From the NCBI GenBank assembly GCA_030737835.1, contig CM060853.1, positions 310,001-374,000 of the forward strand: a stretch of DNA of 64,000 bases, given 5' to 3'. The notes beneath the pieces were generated by a model, which ran no database searches, was not told where the DNA came from, and saw only the letters and a program-made list of their open reading frames with translations. This document shows positions 1 to 11,242 of the stretch, piece after piece. The DNA comes from Acorus gramineus (taxonomy: Eukaryota > Streptophyta > Magnoliopsida > Acorales > Acoraceae). Made by a program: the position numbers and the translations under genes. Position 1 is the stretch's first letter; the number at the start of each line of letters is the position of its first letter.

Positions 1-1307
1 TGATGGAACAATTTTCTATAAATAATTTCTGAAGACTTGTGGAGATGTTGCCCACATGAGGACCCGGTATGAATCCACTAAATTGGTTGTGAGCTAAATT
101 CAATTCAGTCAAATAAACCAATTTCATCAAGGATGAAAGAAACTCAAGTCCTCCACTTAGTTGATTACCTTCAAAATTTAGTATCTGGAGGAGTGAGAGG
201 TCTCCTATTGAGGCTGGAACTGATCCAGTGAACATGCTGCCTGAGAAGTCAACAACCTCTAGCTTCGAAGCATTTGATAGGGATCTGGGGATTGGTCCTG
301 TAAGTTTGTTATACTCGAGAAAGAGCTGTTGAAGGGATGGGAAGTGAAGCCCAAAATCTGCTGGGAGACTCCCAAAGAGACCCATTGACGTGAGCTCAAG
401 AACAACCAGCGATGACATGTTCAGGACCGCGCTTGGCATTGGCCCTGGTTGGAAATTGTTTCCAGGCAACTCTAATAATTTCAGGTTCACAAGACATCCT
501 AGCGAAGATGGGACAACATCTCCTGTTAAGCGGTTATCGCTGAGATCGAGAAACTGGAGCTGCGTGAGATTTCCGATGGATGCTGGGATGGTACCCGTCA
601 AATTGTTACTGCGAAGGGTAAAAAAAATGAGTGACACAAGGTGCACATTGGGAATGTCTCCTGTGAGTGAGTTGAATGATAGAGAGAGTTGTTCTAAAGA
701 GGGGATGTTGAGGATGGTTGGTGGGATGGGACCTTCCAACTGGTTGTGAAAGAGGACCAGCCCCTTAGTCCTGGGGGATGGATGGAGGGGAGCTGCCCGG
801 AGAACGAGTTTCCACCTAGAAAGATTATCTCTAAGGAGGAGATATTGAAGATGGATGGTGGGATGGGACCATCGAGCACATTGTGAAGGACAAAAAGGAA
901 TTTCAGACGTCGAAGGTTACCAAGGCTATTCGGGAGGTGGCCATTGAAGCTGTTGTTGGTTAGGTTGAGGTATCTAAGGAAGGTCAAGTTTCCGATCTCT
1001 GGAGTGATGGTGCCCGTTAAAGATAGGTCACTGAGTTTTAGCTTAGTGACTTGGGGTCTCTTGTGCTGCATGAGACGCCGGTCCAATTGCAGAAGGATGT
1101 GTTGGTGTTCCATGTGTTGGTTAGGATGTTGTGAGGATCTGAAGTGATGTGGGATTTGAAGGCTAGTAAGGCTGATAGGTCTACTGGATGGTTTTGTTGG
1201 GGGTTTGGGGTTTCTGCCATGCATGGTTGATTAGTAGAGAATAATAAGAGCAAGAAGAATGTTGGGAAGAATGTTGTGAAATAAAGTGGGGGTTGAAGAA
1301 GTTGCAT
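1..1307 (-). pseudogene. LRR receptor-like kinase, 5' part, frameshifted and cut by window edge
   Basis: Extracellular part of a class XII-type LRR receptor kinase (EFR/FLS2-like architecture); the kinase domain would lie beyond base 1. The start at 1307 gives a hydrophobic signal peptide ([15 protein letters not shown]), then the LRR N-terminal cap with [12 protein letters not shown] and CNWTGVSC, then leucine-rich repeats of the LxxLxLxxNxLxGxIP type running to the window edge without a stop. Two frame changes are needed. The first is at the GGGG run 1053-1056, where one more base would join CSTRDP to [10 protein letters not shown]. The second is near the GGGGG run 773-777, where SGQLPSIHPP leads into LVLFHNQLEGP. 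Everything else is well-preserved LRR sequence. Both breaks lie at G homopolymers, so base-calling errors in an intact gene are as likely as a true pseudogene. Family assignment is firm; status is uncertain. Confidence 0.8.
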
Positions 1308-1651
1308 TTTTTTGTTTTGATGATTGTGTTTATGTGATTTCTGAGCTTCACATAAATAAGGTATTTGCCGTGTTTTGCTGTCTGTTGACTTATAGCTTTT
1401 CCTGATTTTATTTAATGCTTAGTCGATTTATTAGTCACAATGAGAGGTATCGATACCACTTGGTCTATGTTGACAATATCAACTAACATATGATAAAGAT
1501 GTCAAAAACTTTTGATTCATTTTTGAGACATAAAGGCATAAAGCATAGACTAGTTTATACACGTGTCAATTGCACGTGGATTTAAATGTAATAGATGCAA
1601 CTATAATATTTATATGAATAACACAATATAATTGAAGATTTTAAAACTTTA
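1308..1651. other. Upstream region of the LRR kinase gene
   Basis: AT-rich DNA between the LRR kinase start codon and the Copia element. A weak TATA-like stretch (CTTATTTATG on the minus strand, about 1351-1363) lies roughly 45 bp upstream of the ATG. No other feature seen. Confidence 0.4.
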
Positions 1652-1786
1652 TGGTTAGAATTAGAGAATGAAATAATGAGAATCCTTATATTCCACTTAG
1701 GGTTTAATCCCTTTATATACAAGTGTCTAGGAGTTACACGTATAATACACTACACATATTATGAAATAACACATATAATCTAATAG
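1652..1786 (-). repeat. 3' LTR of the Copia element
   Basis: Direct repeat of 10197-10330. The shared core 1655-1783 matches 10199-10327 at 121 of 129 bases with no gaps. The outer edge reads TGGTTAGAATT against TGTTAGAATT in the partner copy. Confidence 0.85.
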
Positions 1787-1797
1787 CCCCTCCTTCA
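1784..1797 (-). other. Polypurine tract of the Copia element
   Basis: On the minus strand GAAGGAGGGG directly precedes the 3' LTR, as expected for the plus-strand DNA primer of an LTR retrotransposon. Confidence 0.7.
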
Positions 1798-1800
1798 AAC

Positions 1801-3300
1801 TTACGGTGGATCATACAAAGTGAGCTTGCGAATGAGAAACTGAAATTGAGGAACTGGATGTGATTTTGTAAAGAAATAAGCAAAACTGCTCAGCAGCTCA
1901 GCAGAGGAGATATGCGGAAGCGGTAGTGTCTCTGCAAGAAAGTGCTGACGAACGAAGTGACAATCGATCTCAATGTGTTTGGTCATCTCATGAAAGACTG
2001 GATTGCTGGCAATCTGAATAACAGACCGGTTATCACAATGAAGAGGAGTAGGACCAGTCATAGTAACTCCTACATCCACCAAGAGACGTCTGAGATGAAC
2101 AATCTCCTTGGTGGTGATGGTCATGGCTCGATACTCAACCTCGGTGCTGAAAAAAGAAATAATTTCATGTTTCTTACTACACCATGAGATGATGGAATCT
2201 CTGAGAAATATGTAGAAATCAGTGGTGGAGCGTCTAGTGGTCGGGTCTCCAGCCCAATCAGCGTTAGTGTAAGCCCTGAGAGCCAGAGTCGAAGAGGAAG
2301 ACAGATAGATCGATCTAGTGATAGTACCGCGCAAATATCTAAGAATATGCATAAGAGCACCATAATGCACTGATCGAGGAGCCGAGATAATCTGACTAAC
2401 AATACTGACGGCATGAGCAATGTTAGGTCTAGTGATGTAGAGATACACAAGCTGGCCCACGATCTGTCTGTATCGAGTAGGATCTGGGAGGAGCTTACCA
2501 TCCGTAGGATGAAGCTTCACATGAAGCTCGAGAGGGGTATCTGCACTGCGAGTATCTGAGAGAGCAGCACGCTCGAGAATGTCGATTGTATACTTTTGTT
2601 GAGAAAGTAGAATACCACAATCACTCTGTGCAATCTTGAGACTAAGGAAGTAGCGAAGAATACCGAGATCTTTCATTTAAAACTATCAACTGAAGTGGTT
2701 CTTGACCAGAGTAATACCGGCAGAGTCATCGCCAGTGATAATCATGTCGTCAACATATAGAAGAAGAATAACCCGGCTCTGCGATGAGGATCGCACAAAC
2801 ACAGAGTTATTCTGGTGGCTCTCAACAAAGCCAGCTGCAAGAATAATGCTGCGAAAACGTTAAAACCAGGCAAGAGGAGCCTGTTTGAGACTATAAATAG
2901 CCCGTCGAAGACGACACACATGTTGAGGAGGAGTGCTGAGACCTGGAGGTGGTTACATATAAACAACCTCAGATAAATCACCATGAAGAAAAGCATTCTT
3001 CATGTCCATCTGAAAGAGAGGCCAACGACAAACAGCAGCAACAGCAAGAAGGGTGCGAACAGTAGTCATCTAAGCAACGGGAGCGAAGGTCTCCTCATAG
3101 CCAATACCATTCTCCTGTGTGAAACCTCTGGCAACAAGACGAGCCTTATGTCGTTCAATGGATCCATCAGGGCGATGCTTGATCTTGAAGATCCATATGC
3201 AGGTGATAGGTGTAACGTCATCCGGAAGGGGAACAACATCCCAGGTTTGTGTGTGCTCAAATGCCTGAAACTCCTCAGCCATGGCTTGCTGTCACTCAGG
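1801..3300 (-). pseudogene. Copia reverse transcriptase and RNase H remnant
   Basis: The RT begins near 3300 with [13 protein letters not shown] and the typical WVFK-like segment (CIWIFKIK), then [10 protein letters not shown] and the catalytic YVDDMIITG (YVDD codons 2746-2757). The open stretch 2676-1801 covers the RT thumb and RNase H (SQQKYTIDIL, NADWAGDPTTRRSTT, STEVEYRAMTITTKE, HCDNRS) and ends at its own stop at 1801, just before the polypurine tract. The frame is broken by stops after FAPVA (3070-3072), after VVYM (about 2953) and after APLAWF (about 2861). Family and order are clear; the protein could not be made. Confidence 0.9.
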
Positions 3301-4009
3301 GTACTCGATTGCCTCTCGATAGGATCGGGGCTCACGATAGGCATGGATAGCGGTGAGATAAGCTTAGAATTGTGGAGAATAGGTACTCACGGATGCAAAG
3401 CCAAATCGGTCAGGTGGTTTAGAGTCAGAAATGAAGCGGGCAGGGGGATGACGCTCACGCTGATGGTAGCGAGTCGATGGATGAAAATCCACATCAGAGG
3501 GAGGTGCGTCAGTCATGGAAGACATAGTACTAGCAGAGTCATCAACGGGAGAAGCTGTAGGAGACACAATAGGTGGAGAACTAGGGGGACCATGGGAGTT
3601 GGCTGCAGGAGTGCTAAGAGGAGATGAAGAACCAGGGGAGTTAGCAATAGGAGTGCCAAGAGGAGGCTCAGAGAGAGAAAAACTAGAAGTGGGCTCAAGC
3701 ACAACAATGGCCCAAGAAGAGGTAGAGACTCAATAGGAGAAGCCTGAACATGAGGAGGCACAGGAGGAGAGGAGGCAGTGGGTGTAGAAGAAAAATAGGA
3801 AATATCATCGACAAATGACATGACGAGCGAGTAAAAAACGATCTCCAACAAGATCGTAGCAGTGATATCCCTTGTGTTCGAAACTAATCTCCAAGAATAC
3901 ACACTTGATTGACCGAGCGGCCAACTTGGTGCGTTGATGAGGAGGGAGAAGCATGTAACAAGTACATCCAAACGTACAAAGTCTACTATAATCAGGTTTG
4001 GTGGAGTAA
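3300..4009 (-). pseudogene. Copia integrase C-terminal region and linker
   Basis: Contains the conserved integrase C-terminal segment (YTFGCTCYMLLPPHQRTKL, then KCVFLEISFEHKGYHCYD), followed by a Ser/Pro-rich linker (3364-3702) that leads into the RT. A stop and at least one frame change lie between about 3700 and 3760. The right end is cut by the insertion starting at 4010; the rest of the integrase resumes at 7799. Confidence 0.8.
4005..4009. repeat. Target-site duplication AGTAA, left copy
   Basis: AGTAA directly precedes the TG end of the inserted element and recurs at 7794-7798 directly after its CA end. Confidence 0.8.
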
Positions 4010-7000
4010 TGTCACGCCCCAGGGCGGCCGTCCCCGAGATGTGGCAATATATAAAGTATCAACTATCAAGTACAAGAGGTCAACAATGACTCCAATAAAT
4101 AACACACAAGCTGGCAAAGCAATGATAACTAATAACTCAACTGAAAAGCGGAAGCATAAAAATATCAATAAGTCTGTAAACCAAAAATATCATTACAGAC
4201 TCGAATACACAATCAATGTCCTGTGAGAGCCAAGTCTAGTCCAAATAAAATACAACCTGTGCCACATGCACGATTTACAATACATAAAATGACTCTAGGA
4301 CTGCTGATAGCCTCGCACTCGCCACCCGCCGGACAGAACGCTCCACGCACATAAGACCACGCCACAGGGAAGCTCCAGCTCCACGCCCAACACCGCCCCT
4401 GTAAAAGAAATAGTATGCAAGGGGTGAGCTACAAGCTCAGTGAGTGGTTAGAAACCAATCACCATTACAACAGTTTAATGTTAAGGCAATTTCTTTTCAA
4501 GGAAAACATGGGTGAAAACCCAATGGATAACAAGGTCACGCAGCGGCGCGACCAACCTCACCCTCACCCTCACTCCCGGAGGGAGACTCTTGGGACTCTT
4601 GGGGAGAGACCATACCGTTGGTCGAAGAGACGCGGAATTACTGGTCTACACAACACTACTGGATCATCTACATCGAGATAACTGCCCAATGATGTCTTTG
4701 AACATCGATACGTAACCAGACCCAACAACTATGGGAACGGACGAAAATGAATGGGTCACGCTGCGACGTGACTTCACCCCATCCTCACCCTCACCCCTAA
4801 GGGTGACACAGGACTATTGGACGAAAACCTTTTGTTCTACACCCTTCGTTATCCGGTAGCCCTCTCCCGAGTAGCCTCTACCTAGTATACTTCCATGATC
4901 AGTACATCTGCCAAACACATCAGTAGTACCTACAGGTGGGAGCTCTCTGTCAAGACAGCTTTAACGTTCGGTAGCTTCAACGCGGATCCGAAGAAGGGGA
5001 GAATGATTTCACGCTCGCAATATCATCTGGTAGCCCTCTCCCGCGTAGCCTCTACCTGTCGGCCTTCCACGATCGATACATCAACCAGATGTGTACTGCG
5101 ATACGCATCGGTAGCACCTACAAGTGGTGGCACCCAAACAAGACAGCTTCGACGCTGGGGTTTTTCGACACATGACGATGGCAGGAGGAAGCACCCCACG
5201 TTTGCAAAGCGAACCTTATGGGAAAGTCAACTACGCTCGATAATCTCATATTGATGATATTGAATACTCTTGTACTCCCACATGGGTGCATCGCTCGGAC
5301 GCGAGGGGTTACCTCTGCTCTCACGCAAAAATAAGCCCAAGTCATATAACCCAACAGACAGTTCATATACGCGCCTAGCACGGGTAGGCCTAACTAAATG
5401 CCATAGCCACCGGTTTAACAAAACCGGTACAACAAATGAATTCTTCTGAATTCCATTCAAGTGCATCTCATGGATGTAGGGTTGCGATTATATCACTCGC
5501 GCTCTAACTAATGAGGTACATCCCGACAGCGGATCGTACCCACGCCTATTTTAGATATGCCTAATTAGTTTTAACATGCGCATATATATTAAAGGAGAAT
5601 CATATCATAGCTATGTGCATGAACCGTATGCACGATCACCTAATAATTGACTATAAGGGTATCCCCTAACATGGATTTACATCATAAACAACAAATCATA
5701 CAACATGCATACAAGGTATGACCCACTTAAACATGCATACAAGGTCATTAATCATATAAGCATACAAGGTATAACTTAAGCATGCGTTGGATATCACCAA
5801 CTTAAAGGGGAAGGGTTAAGCGCGATCTGACGCACACTAACCGGTGTATGCCGATAATCCCAAGCGGATCTGAGTCAAGTAGGAACCACATCTACTTACT
5901 CAGTTTATGCAAAGAGGGAGGACGAGAGAGAGGAAAAGTCTCATCCTCTTCGGAAGCTGGTAATAGCTTTGCCCAACAAGATGGGTGCAACAGCCATACC
6001 ACGTTCTGCAGTCTTATGACCAGGGAATATTAAGTATGCACCCGGTTATTAACCCAGGTTTAATCATGCTAGATATTACTAACATAGAGAGGTAGCGCTA
6101 TAAATAAGGATTACCTAAGGCATGCATATTCTATACATTCATATAAACACACATCACACATGCCCATACATGAAGGGCTCATGCAAACATAATAATTCAC
6201 ACATGAATATGATACATAGGCAAATATATGATAGAAAAGGGGGGTTCTACGCAATATACGAGCTATACAAGCCTAGTATGCAAGTATCTAGCATATTTAG
6301 GGTGCAAGGAAGCCCCATGGATGCGCGATGCACGACTACGTGCATCGAGTGCATCTCGAAGGGTTGGATCAAACCACTCACAACAATTTGGATCATCATG
6401 CGTCGAGAGGCAGCATGCGAGCAGGGCAAGCGGGACAGCACGCACGCGGAATGGCACTCATGCGGGGCAGGCGGGACAACACGTAGTGGAACGGCACGCA
6501 TGGGATAGCTCCCGGGATGCACAGGCCGGGCAAGGTGCGCTGGGCACGCTGCAAGGCACACTGGGCGCGCAGGGCACAAGCATAGGGCACGCCAAAGGGC
6601 ACAATGGGCACAGGCGTAGGGCATGCTGGGCACAGGCGCAGGGCACGCCGCAGGACGCGCTGGGCACAGATGCAGGGCATGCCAGGCACAGACGCAAGGC
6701 ACGCCACAGGACGCGCTGGGCACATACGCAGGGCACGCCGCAGAATGTGCTGGGCACAGGTGCAGGGCACATACGCTGGGAACGCTGGCAAGGCAGCAGG
6801 CAGGACACGCTGGGCACAGTCGCTGGGAACGCTGGTAGGGCAGCAGATAGGGCACGCTGGGCACAGCCACTGGGAACGCTAGCAGGGCAGCAGACAGGGC
6901 ATGCTGGGCACAGGCAGCACACACAGGGCAGCACGCACGCGGGCATGGCGACACCCCTATACCCAAGCAACCATGCACACACACACCATATCACAAACAC

Positions 7001-7793
7001 TTAGCATGCACCACCTTCCAACACACCCAAAAGCTGAAAAACTAGAAAAAGAAGAGGGAAAACTCACCAACTTAGAGGGGGAGGGAAGGGGGAGATGTAG
7101 GGGCTCGCAAGCACACCCACGACCACCTCAACCACCTCCACCACTACCACCACCTCTTCTTTGCTTCACTTCTTTTTGGTTGAAACCAGGGGAACCATGA
7201 GGGGAAAACTTGAGGAGGATAAGGGAGAGGAGAAAACATCCCATGCACACACACCTTCTCCTCCACACTTGATCTCCCTTACAAGAACTTCTTCTTCTCC
7301 TACACCTTCTCCTTGGCATTCCATCAAACATAAAGGGGAAAAAACAAAAGAGAGGGAGAGAGTGAGAGGTCCACGAGAGAGAGGGAGCCCAAAAGTTCTC
7401 ATTTGGGGGGGGGGGTGACTACAAGGGAAAAATGGGGGCGAACCTAAGCCTATTCTCACCCACTAAAACTCTAAATAACCAAGTGGTTGCTTCACCACTA
7501 GGCTAAGAGGGGTAAGGTTACCAAAGGTGACCACATTCAACAAAATATCTAACACTATTCGACCAACCAAACCAGGAACTCACAAAACCCGGATATGGTT
7601 CAAAACTGCATATTTTTCAAAACGTTACCGGAATTCGATGAAATTTTTATGGGTAGTACAAAACTGTACCAGGACCCATAATATGCAGCTAGATTTTCAA
7701 TCAGAGTACTCCAACTCCCGCAAGTAGCTAAAAGCCAAAAATTTTAGCAACTCCGATAAAAAAAATAAGGCTCCAAATGACACATGCATTACA
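4010..7793 (+). mobile_element. Solo-LTR-like element A (TGTCACGCCCC...ACA family)
   Basis: Inserted in the Copia integrase. It begins TGTCACGCCCCAGGG, ends CATTACA and is flanked by AGTAA on both sides, which is the TG...CA end and 5-bp duplication signature of LTR retrotransposon integration. The terminal sequence occurs only once, so this is one long LTR rather than an LTR-internal-LTR element. No reverse transcriptase or gag is present. Two relatives are in the window: 53446-56206 (inverted) and 57424-59165. The first ~1 kb is nearly identical to the latter, including the segment around 4220-4700. A GC-rich minisatellite (6400-6930) makes this copy longer. It resembles long LTRs of chromovirus (Tekay/Del-like) Gypsy elements, but that assignment rests on the ends only. 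Confidence 0.75.
6400..6930 (+). repeat. GC-rich minisatellite inside element A
   Basis: Irregular tandem array of short units built on GGGCAC, GCTGGGCACA and CGCAGGGCAC, with later variants GGGAACGCTGG and AGGGCAGCAG. Open frames across it on both strands (up to 258 codons) are by-products of the repeat and not genes. Confidence 0.8.
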
Positions 7794-7798
7794 AGTAA
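7794..7798. repeat. Target-site duplication AGTAA, right copy
   Basis: Direct copy of 4005-4009; Copia coding sequence resumes directly after it. Confidence 0.8.
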
Positions 7799-9190
7799 AA
7801 GCTCTCCTGAGGAGTCATACCAGAGAGGACAGAAGAGGGAGTGATATTGATAAGATGAACAGATAGAAGAGCAGCCTCAGTCTAGAATGTGCTAGGGACT
7901 GAAGAAGAAAGTAAGAAGGATTAGCGGTGTCAAGAATATGAAGATGTTTTCTTTCAGCAACACCATTCTGCTCATGAGTATAAGGGCATGATTGCTGGAA
8001 GAGAGTTTCATAAGATTGAAGAAGAGAATGCATCGTGGAAGAAATATATTCTCGAGCACAATCAGACCTAAAGATTTTGATACGAGTATGAAATTGGGTG
8101 TGAATCATTGTGGTAAAGACCTCATATATCTTTGGGACCTCAGATCGATGATGCAATAAATAAATTCAGGTAAAGTGAGAATAGTCATCAATAAAACTGA
8201 TATAATACAAAAAACCACTGTTTGACGTGATATGAGAAGGATCCTAGATATCAGAATGAACAAGCTCAAATGGACTAAAGGATTGATGATTACTAGAATG
8301 GAATGGAGTAGCAATAGGTTTGACCAATTTACAGCCCTTACAAACAGACAGAGGAGAAAAAGAAACATGACATAAATCACGAGACTGAATAAGGTCTTTA
8401 AGACGAGACTCAGAAATATGACCTAACCTCTTATGCCACAAATCAGTATCAGAGGTGACAGTGCCATAGAAAACTGAGGGATTGGGTACAAGAAGATGAA
8501 GATACTCCACATAATATAGTCCACCAATTCTATGACCAACACCAATCCTTTGCCCTGAACGTGGATCCTACACAAAACACCCAGAAGAGGTAAAGGTAAC
8601 GGTGAATGAATCACAAAATCGACTAATAGACACAAGATTCATGCAAAGCTCAGGAGCATCAAAACAAATGGTAATAAAAGGCGGTCAATAGGGTGAGATG
8701 TGGTTGTGATCGATTCACACTACGTGATGACTAAAGGAGAGCCATTCGCAGTATCAATCGAAGGGAGGTGTGAGGGTGCATATGAGCATGCAGTGAGGAT
8801 AGAACTATTAGGCGTCATGTGATGTGAGGCACCCGAATCAAAGATCCAATAAGCAGGAGTACCCATAGTAGAAGACAAGGCAAAGGGAGTAGAAGAACCA
8901 GAAAGAGACTGCTGCAGAATCAGGTGGTCTAGGCGCTGACTGATCTGGTCAAGCTGATCCGAGTGTGACTGAACAGAGGAAATTGGAGTAGCAGTCGCAG
9001 CGGAAGCAGGAGAAAGACGATGTCCTTATTTTTTCGGTCTATGACGCTTCTTAGCAGGTTTTCGTCTACGCGTTCTATGGAGATTCTTAGTAGGAGCGGC
9101 CTCCCTAGGATGCCCTCATAGATGAATGAAGAAGTGGAACGACCATACACCATAGTATAGTTGTGTGTTTGAAGAGGATGAATATCTGAC
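7799..9190 (-). pseudogene. Copia gag remnant, protease and integrase N-terminal part
   Basis: Read from right to left. A basic stretch near 9130-9040 (TKNLHRTRRRKPAKKRHRP) looks like the gag C-terminal tail. Next is a linker with DQLDQISQRLDHLILQQ, then the aspartic protease motif DSGASHHMT (about 8840-8815). The GAG-pre-integrase domain (LWHKRLGHISESRLKDLI, then CKGCKL) spans 8510-8244. The integrase core has FIDDYSHFTWIYLL (first Asp), FRSDCAREYI (second Asp) and HEQNGVAERKH (Glu). Stops and frameshifts separate these blocks, for example after PLVIT and after CHVSFSPL. The integrase is interrupted on the left by the insertion ending at 7793. Confidence 0.85.
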
Positions 9191-10184
9191 CTTTTCTGAT
9201 CTCGGAAGAGGCTAAAAACCAGACGATGATGTTGGGAATGAAAAATTGGAAACGGACCCCTGGAACACCTGAATCAAACTTTTGGATAGGAAGTTATGTC
9301 CGATTTGGTGTCTTGAGATCCCAAGGGGGCGGCCGAAGGATCACCGATGAACGACCGAGGCGGCAAAGGGAGGCCGGAGGTGCTGGAGAGCGGCTCAAAA
9401 GGCTACCGAAAGGCTGCTGGAGGTGCCGAAGGGTTGCCAGAGGTGACCGGAGGGTGGCCGAGGGCTGCTGAAGGGTGGCTAGAGGACTGCCGCAGTCGCC
9501 GGAGGTCAGCTGGAGGTGACGGGCCGCAGCGGAGGTCGGCGGTTGGGAGGTGGACATAGGCTCACGCGGGTGCAGGCCGGGGCGGATGCGGGCACACAGG
9601 GGTGCTGGCTGGGGTGGACTTGTGAGCCACGTGACCGCGTCGGCCCGGGAATTCCAGACGCTGATCGAGCGTGAGATCCGGGACGCGCTGGCGAAGCCGC
9701 GTGACCGCGCTAGCAAAAACGCGTGAGCATGCGTGAGTGGGATCCCGGGAAACTCGGGATCGTGCGCTGGCAGTGACAGGGCGCAAATCAGCGGAGATTA
9801 TGGATGCGTTTGCGCGTCTGGGCTCGTGGACAAGTGCCCATGAGATCCAGGATCCTGTCCGCGACAAGATCCGGGACGGGGTCTTGAGAAATCCGGGTGG
9901 ATCGGTGCGGATTTGCAAATGTGCAGATCAGGCGATGTGGCAGGTGCTCAGGTAGGGCGCGCGGCAGGGCTTGGTAGGACGCGGCAAGGCGCTTGGGCAG
10001 GGCTCGACAGGGCGCGGTTGGGCGCGAGGCAGGGCGGTGTGGCAGGGCAGGCGCACGGCGGGAGGGGCGGCGCACGTAGCAGCAGAGGGCTCGACGACGA
10101 TGACGATGAAGGTGACGGGGACGGCGACGACGGCGATGAAGGATTCCAAAAAATAAAAAATTTATTAGGGTTTTTGAGGTGGTG
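9191..10184 (-). other. GC-rich leader in the Copia element where gag should be
   Basis: About 1 kb between the primer-binding site and the gag tail. It is strongly GC-rich and low in complexity (GGTGGCCGAGGG-like repeats near 9420-9560, GGGCGCG-like repeats near 9950-10040). No gag nucleocapsid, zinc knuckle or host-gene similarity can be read in any frame. The overlapping open frames on both strands reflect GC content. Confidence 0.6.
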
Positions 10185-10196
10185 GCTCTGATAACA
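10185..10196 (-). other. Primer-binding site of the Copia element
   Basis: On the minus strand TGTTATCAGAGC directly follows the 5' LTR end. It matches the common plant Copia initiator-tRNA-Met site TGGTATCAGAGC at 11 of 12 bases. Confidence 0.85.
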
Positions 10197-10330
10197 TGTT
10201 AGAATTAGAAAATGAAATAATGAGAATTCTTATATTTCACTTAGGGTTTAATCCCTTTATATACAAGTGTCTAGGAGTTACACATGTAATACACTATACA
10301 TATTATGAGACAACACATATAATCTAACCA
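10197..10330 (-). repeat. 5' LTR of the Copia element
   Basis: Direct repeat partner of 1652-1786. On the plus strand it begins TGTTAGAATTAG and ends ATAATCTAACCA, so both ends fit TG...CA in element orientation. The primer-binding site abuts it. Confidence 0.85.
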
Positions 10331-11234
10331 TCTAATTTAAAATTTATTGAAGGTAAAAATCGAAATGATAACGGGATCAGACAATCCATTGGTCCCAAAC
10401 ATCGCATGTCTGCACATGGAATGATCCTAAAAATTGCCGTGTTTACTAAGTTCTCCTTTCTTGAATCTCCCAGAAGAGCTCTCCCACATATCTTCATGAC
10501 TTGATAATAAATTAGTTGGTTTGGAAAGTGTTTAAGATTTTGAGAATATTTTGTCTCAATTTTATGGAATAAAAAAGTCCATCAATTCTATCCTTATTCA
10601 TATTTATCAAAATCTGGACAAAGAATGAGGATAACTGTTATTCCAACCTTTAAGTAGAAAAAATTGTTGTTGTCATGTCAAAATTGGGACAATTGTCTGC
10701 ACTTTATCCTGATTATTTTTTATATCAAATGTGATAAGACGTTCTTCTCCACTTATTTTCACAATTATCCTCTTATTTCACCACTTATCTCTTTGCCAAG
10801 TTGACTTGAAAAGTACCATAGCCAAGGGCAATCCAAAGCGATGTTTTAGTGGGGTTTTTTTTTATTAATTGCCGTTTTGATCTTCAAAAAATAACATGAT
10901 CAAAATAATTACCCTCTCATATCCTTGTCAAACAATTTAATTAATTTCTGTCGTAAGAGGTAAGAATAATATAAATTTTATTATTTGATTTTTAAACATT
11001 AAGAAAAATATTCCATTTTAGGTATTATTAATATGCCATTAATTGTACTATTTAAAGACTATATATGCAACTTATTAAAGGGTTTTAGTCTCATTTTATA
11101 CTTAATTATATATGTGGCTGTGATGCAAATCTATGGAGTCTAAAATGGATAAAAACTGAACTTACATTGAATCTAAACAATTACATAAGAAATTTTAAAA
11201 AGCTCTTATAATTCAAAAAAATATATTTTGGGGT
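10331..11234. other. Intergenic DNA with a degenerate MITE-like segment
   Basis: AT-rich, no coding signal. About 10500-10810 (starting TTGGTTTGGAAAGTG, with ACTTTATCCTGATTA near its right end) resembles parts of 23330-23430 and 31340-31440, suggesting an old non-autonomous DNA element. Confidence 0.4.
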
Positions 11235-11242
11235 AATTAATT

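Larger units (their letters stand above)
1652..10330 (-). mobile_element. Ty1/Copia LTR retrotransposon, decayed, with nested insertion
   Basis: Minus-strand element bounded by near-identical direct repeats of about 134 bp (1652-1786 and 10197-10330). In element order: 5' LTR, primer-binding site, GC-rich leader in place of most of gag, protease with DSGASHHMT, GAG-pre-integrase, integrase, reverse transcriptase with YVDD, RNase H, polypurine tract, 3' LTR. The order PR-INT-RT-RH is diagnostic of Copia. A 3784-bp element (4010-7793) is inserted in the integrase region. Several stops and frameshifts make it non-functional. The LTR cores differ at 8 of 129 positions, all transitions. No clean 5-bp target duplication is visible (CTTTA left, TCTAA right). 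Confidence 0.9.

Noticed and set aside
6228-7004. 258-codon plus-strand and 245-codon minus-strand open frames
   Set aside because: Both lie on the GC-rich minisatellite of element A and are repeats of Gly/His/Arg or Cys/Pro/Ala words. No start context, domain or conserved composition.
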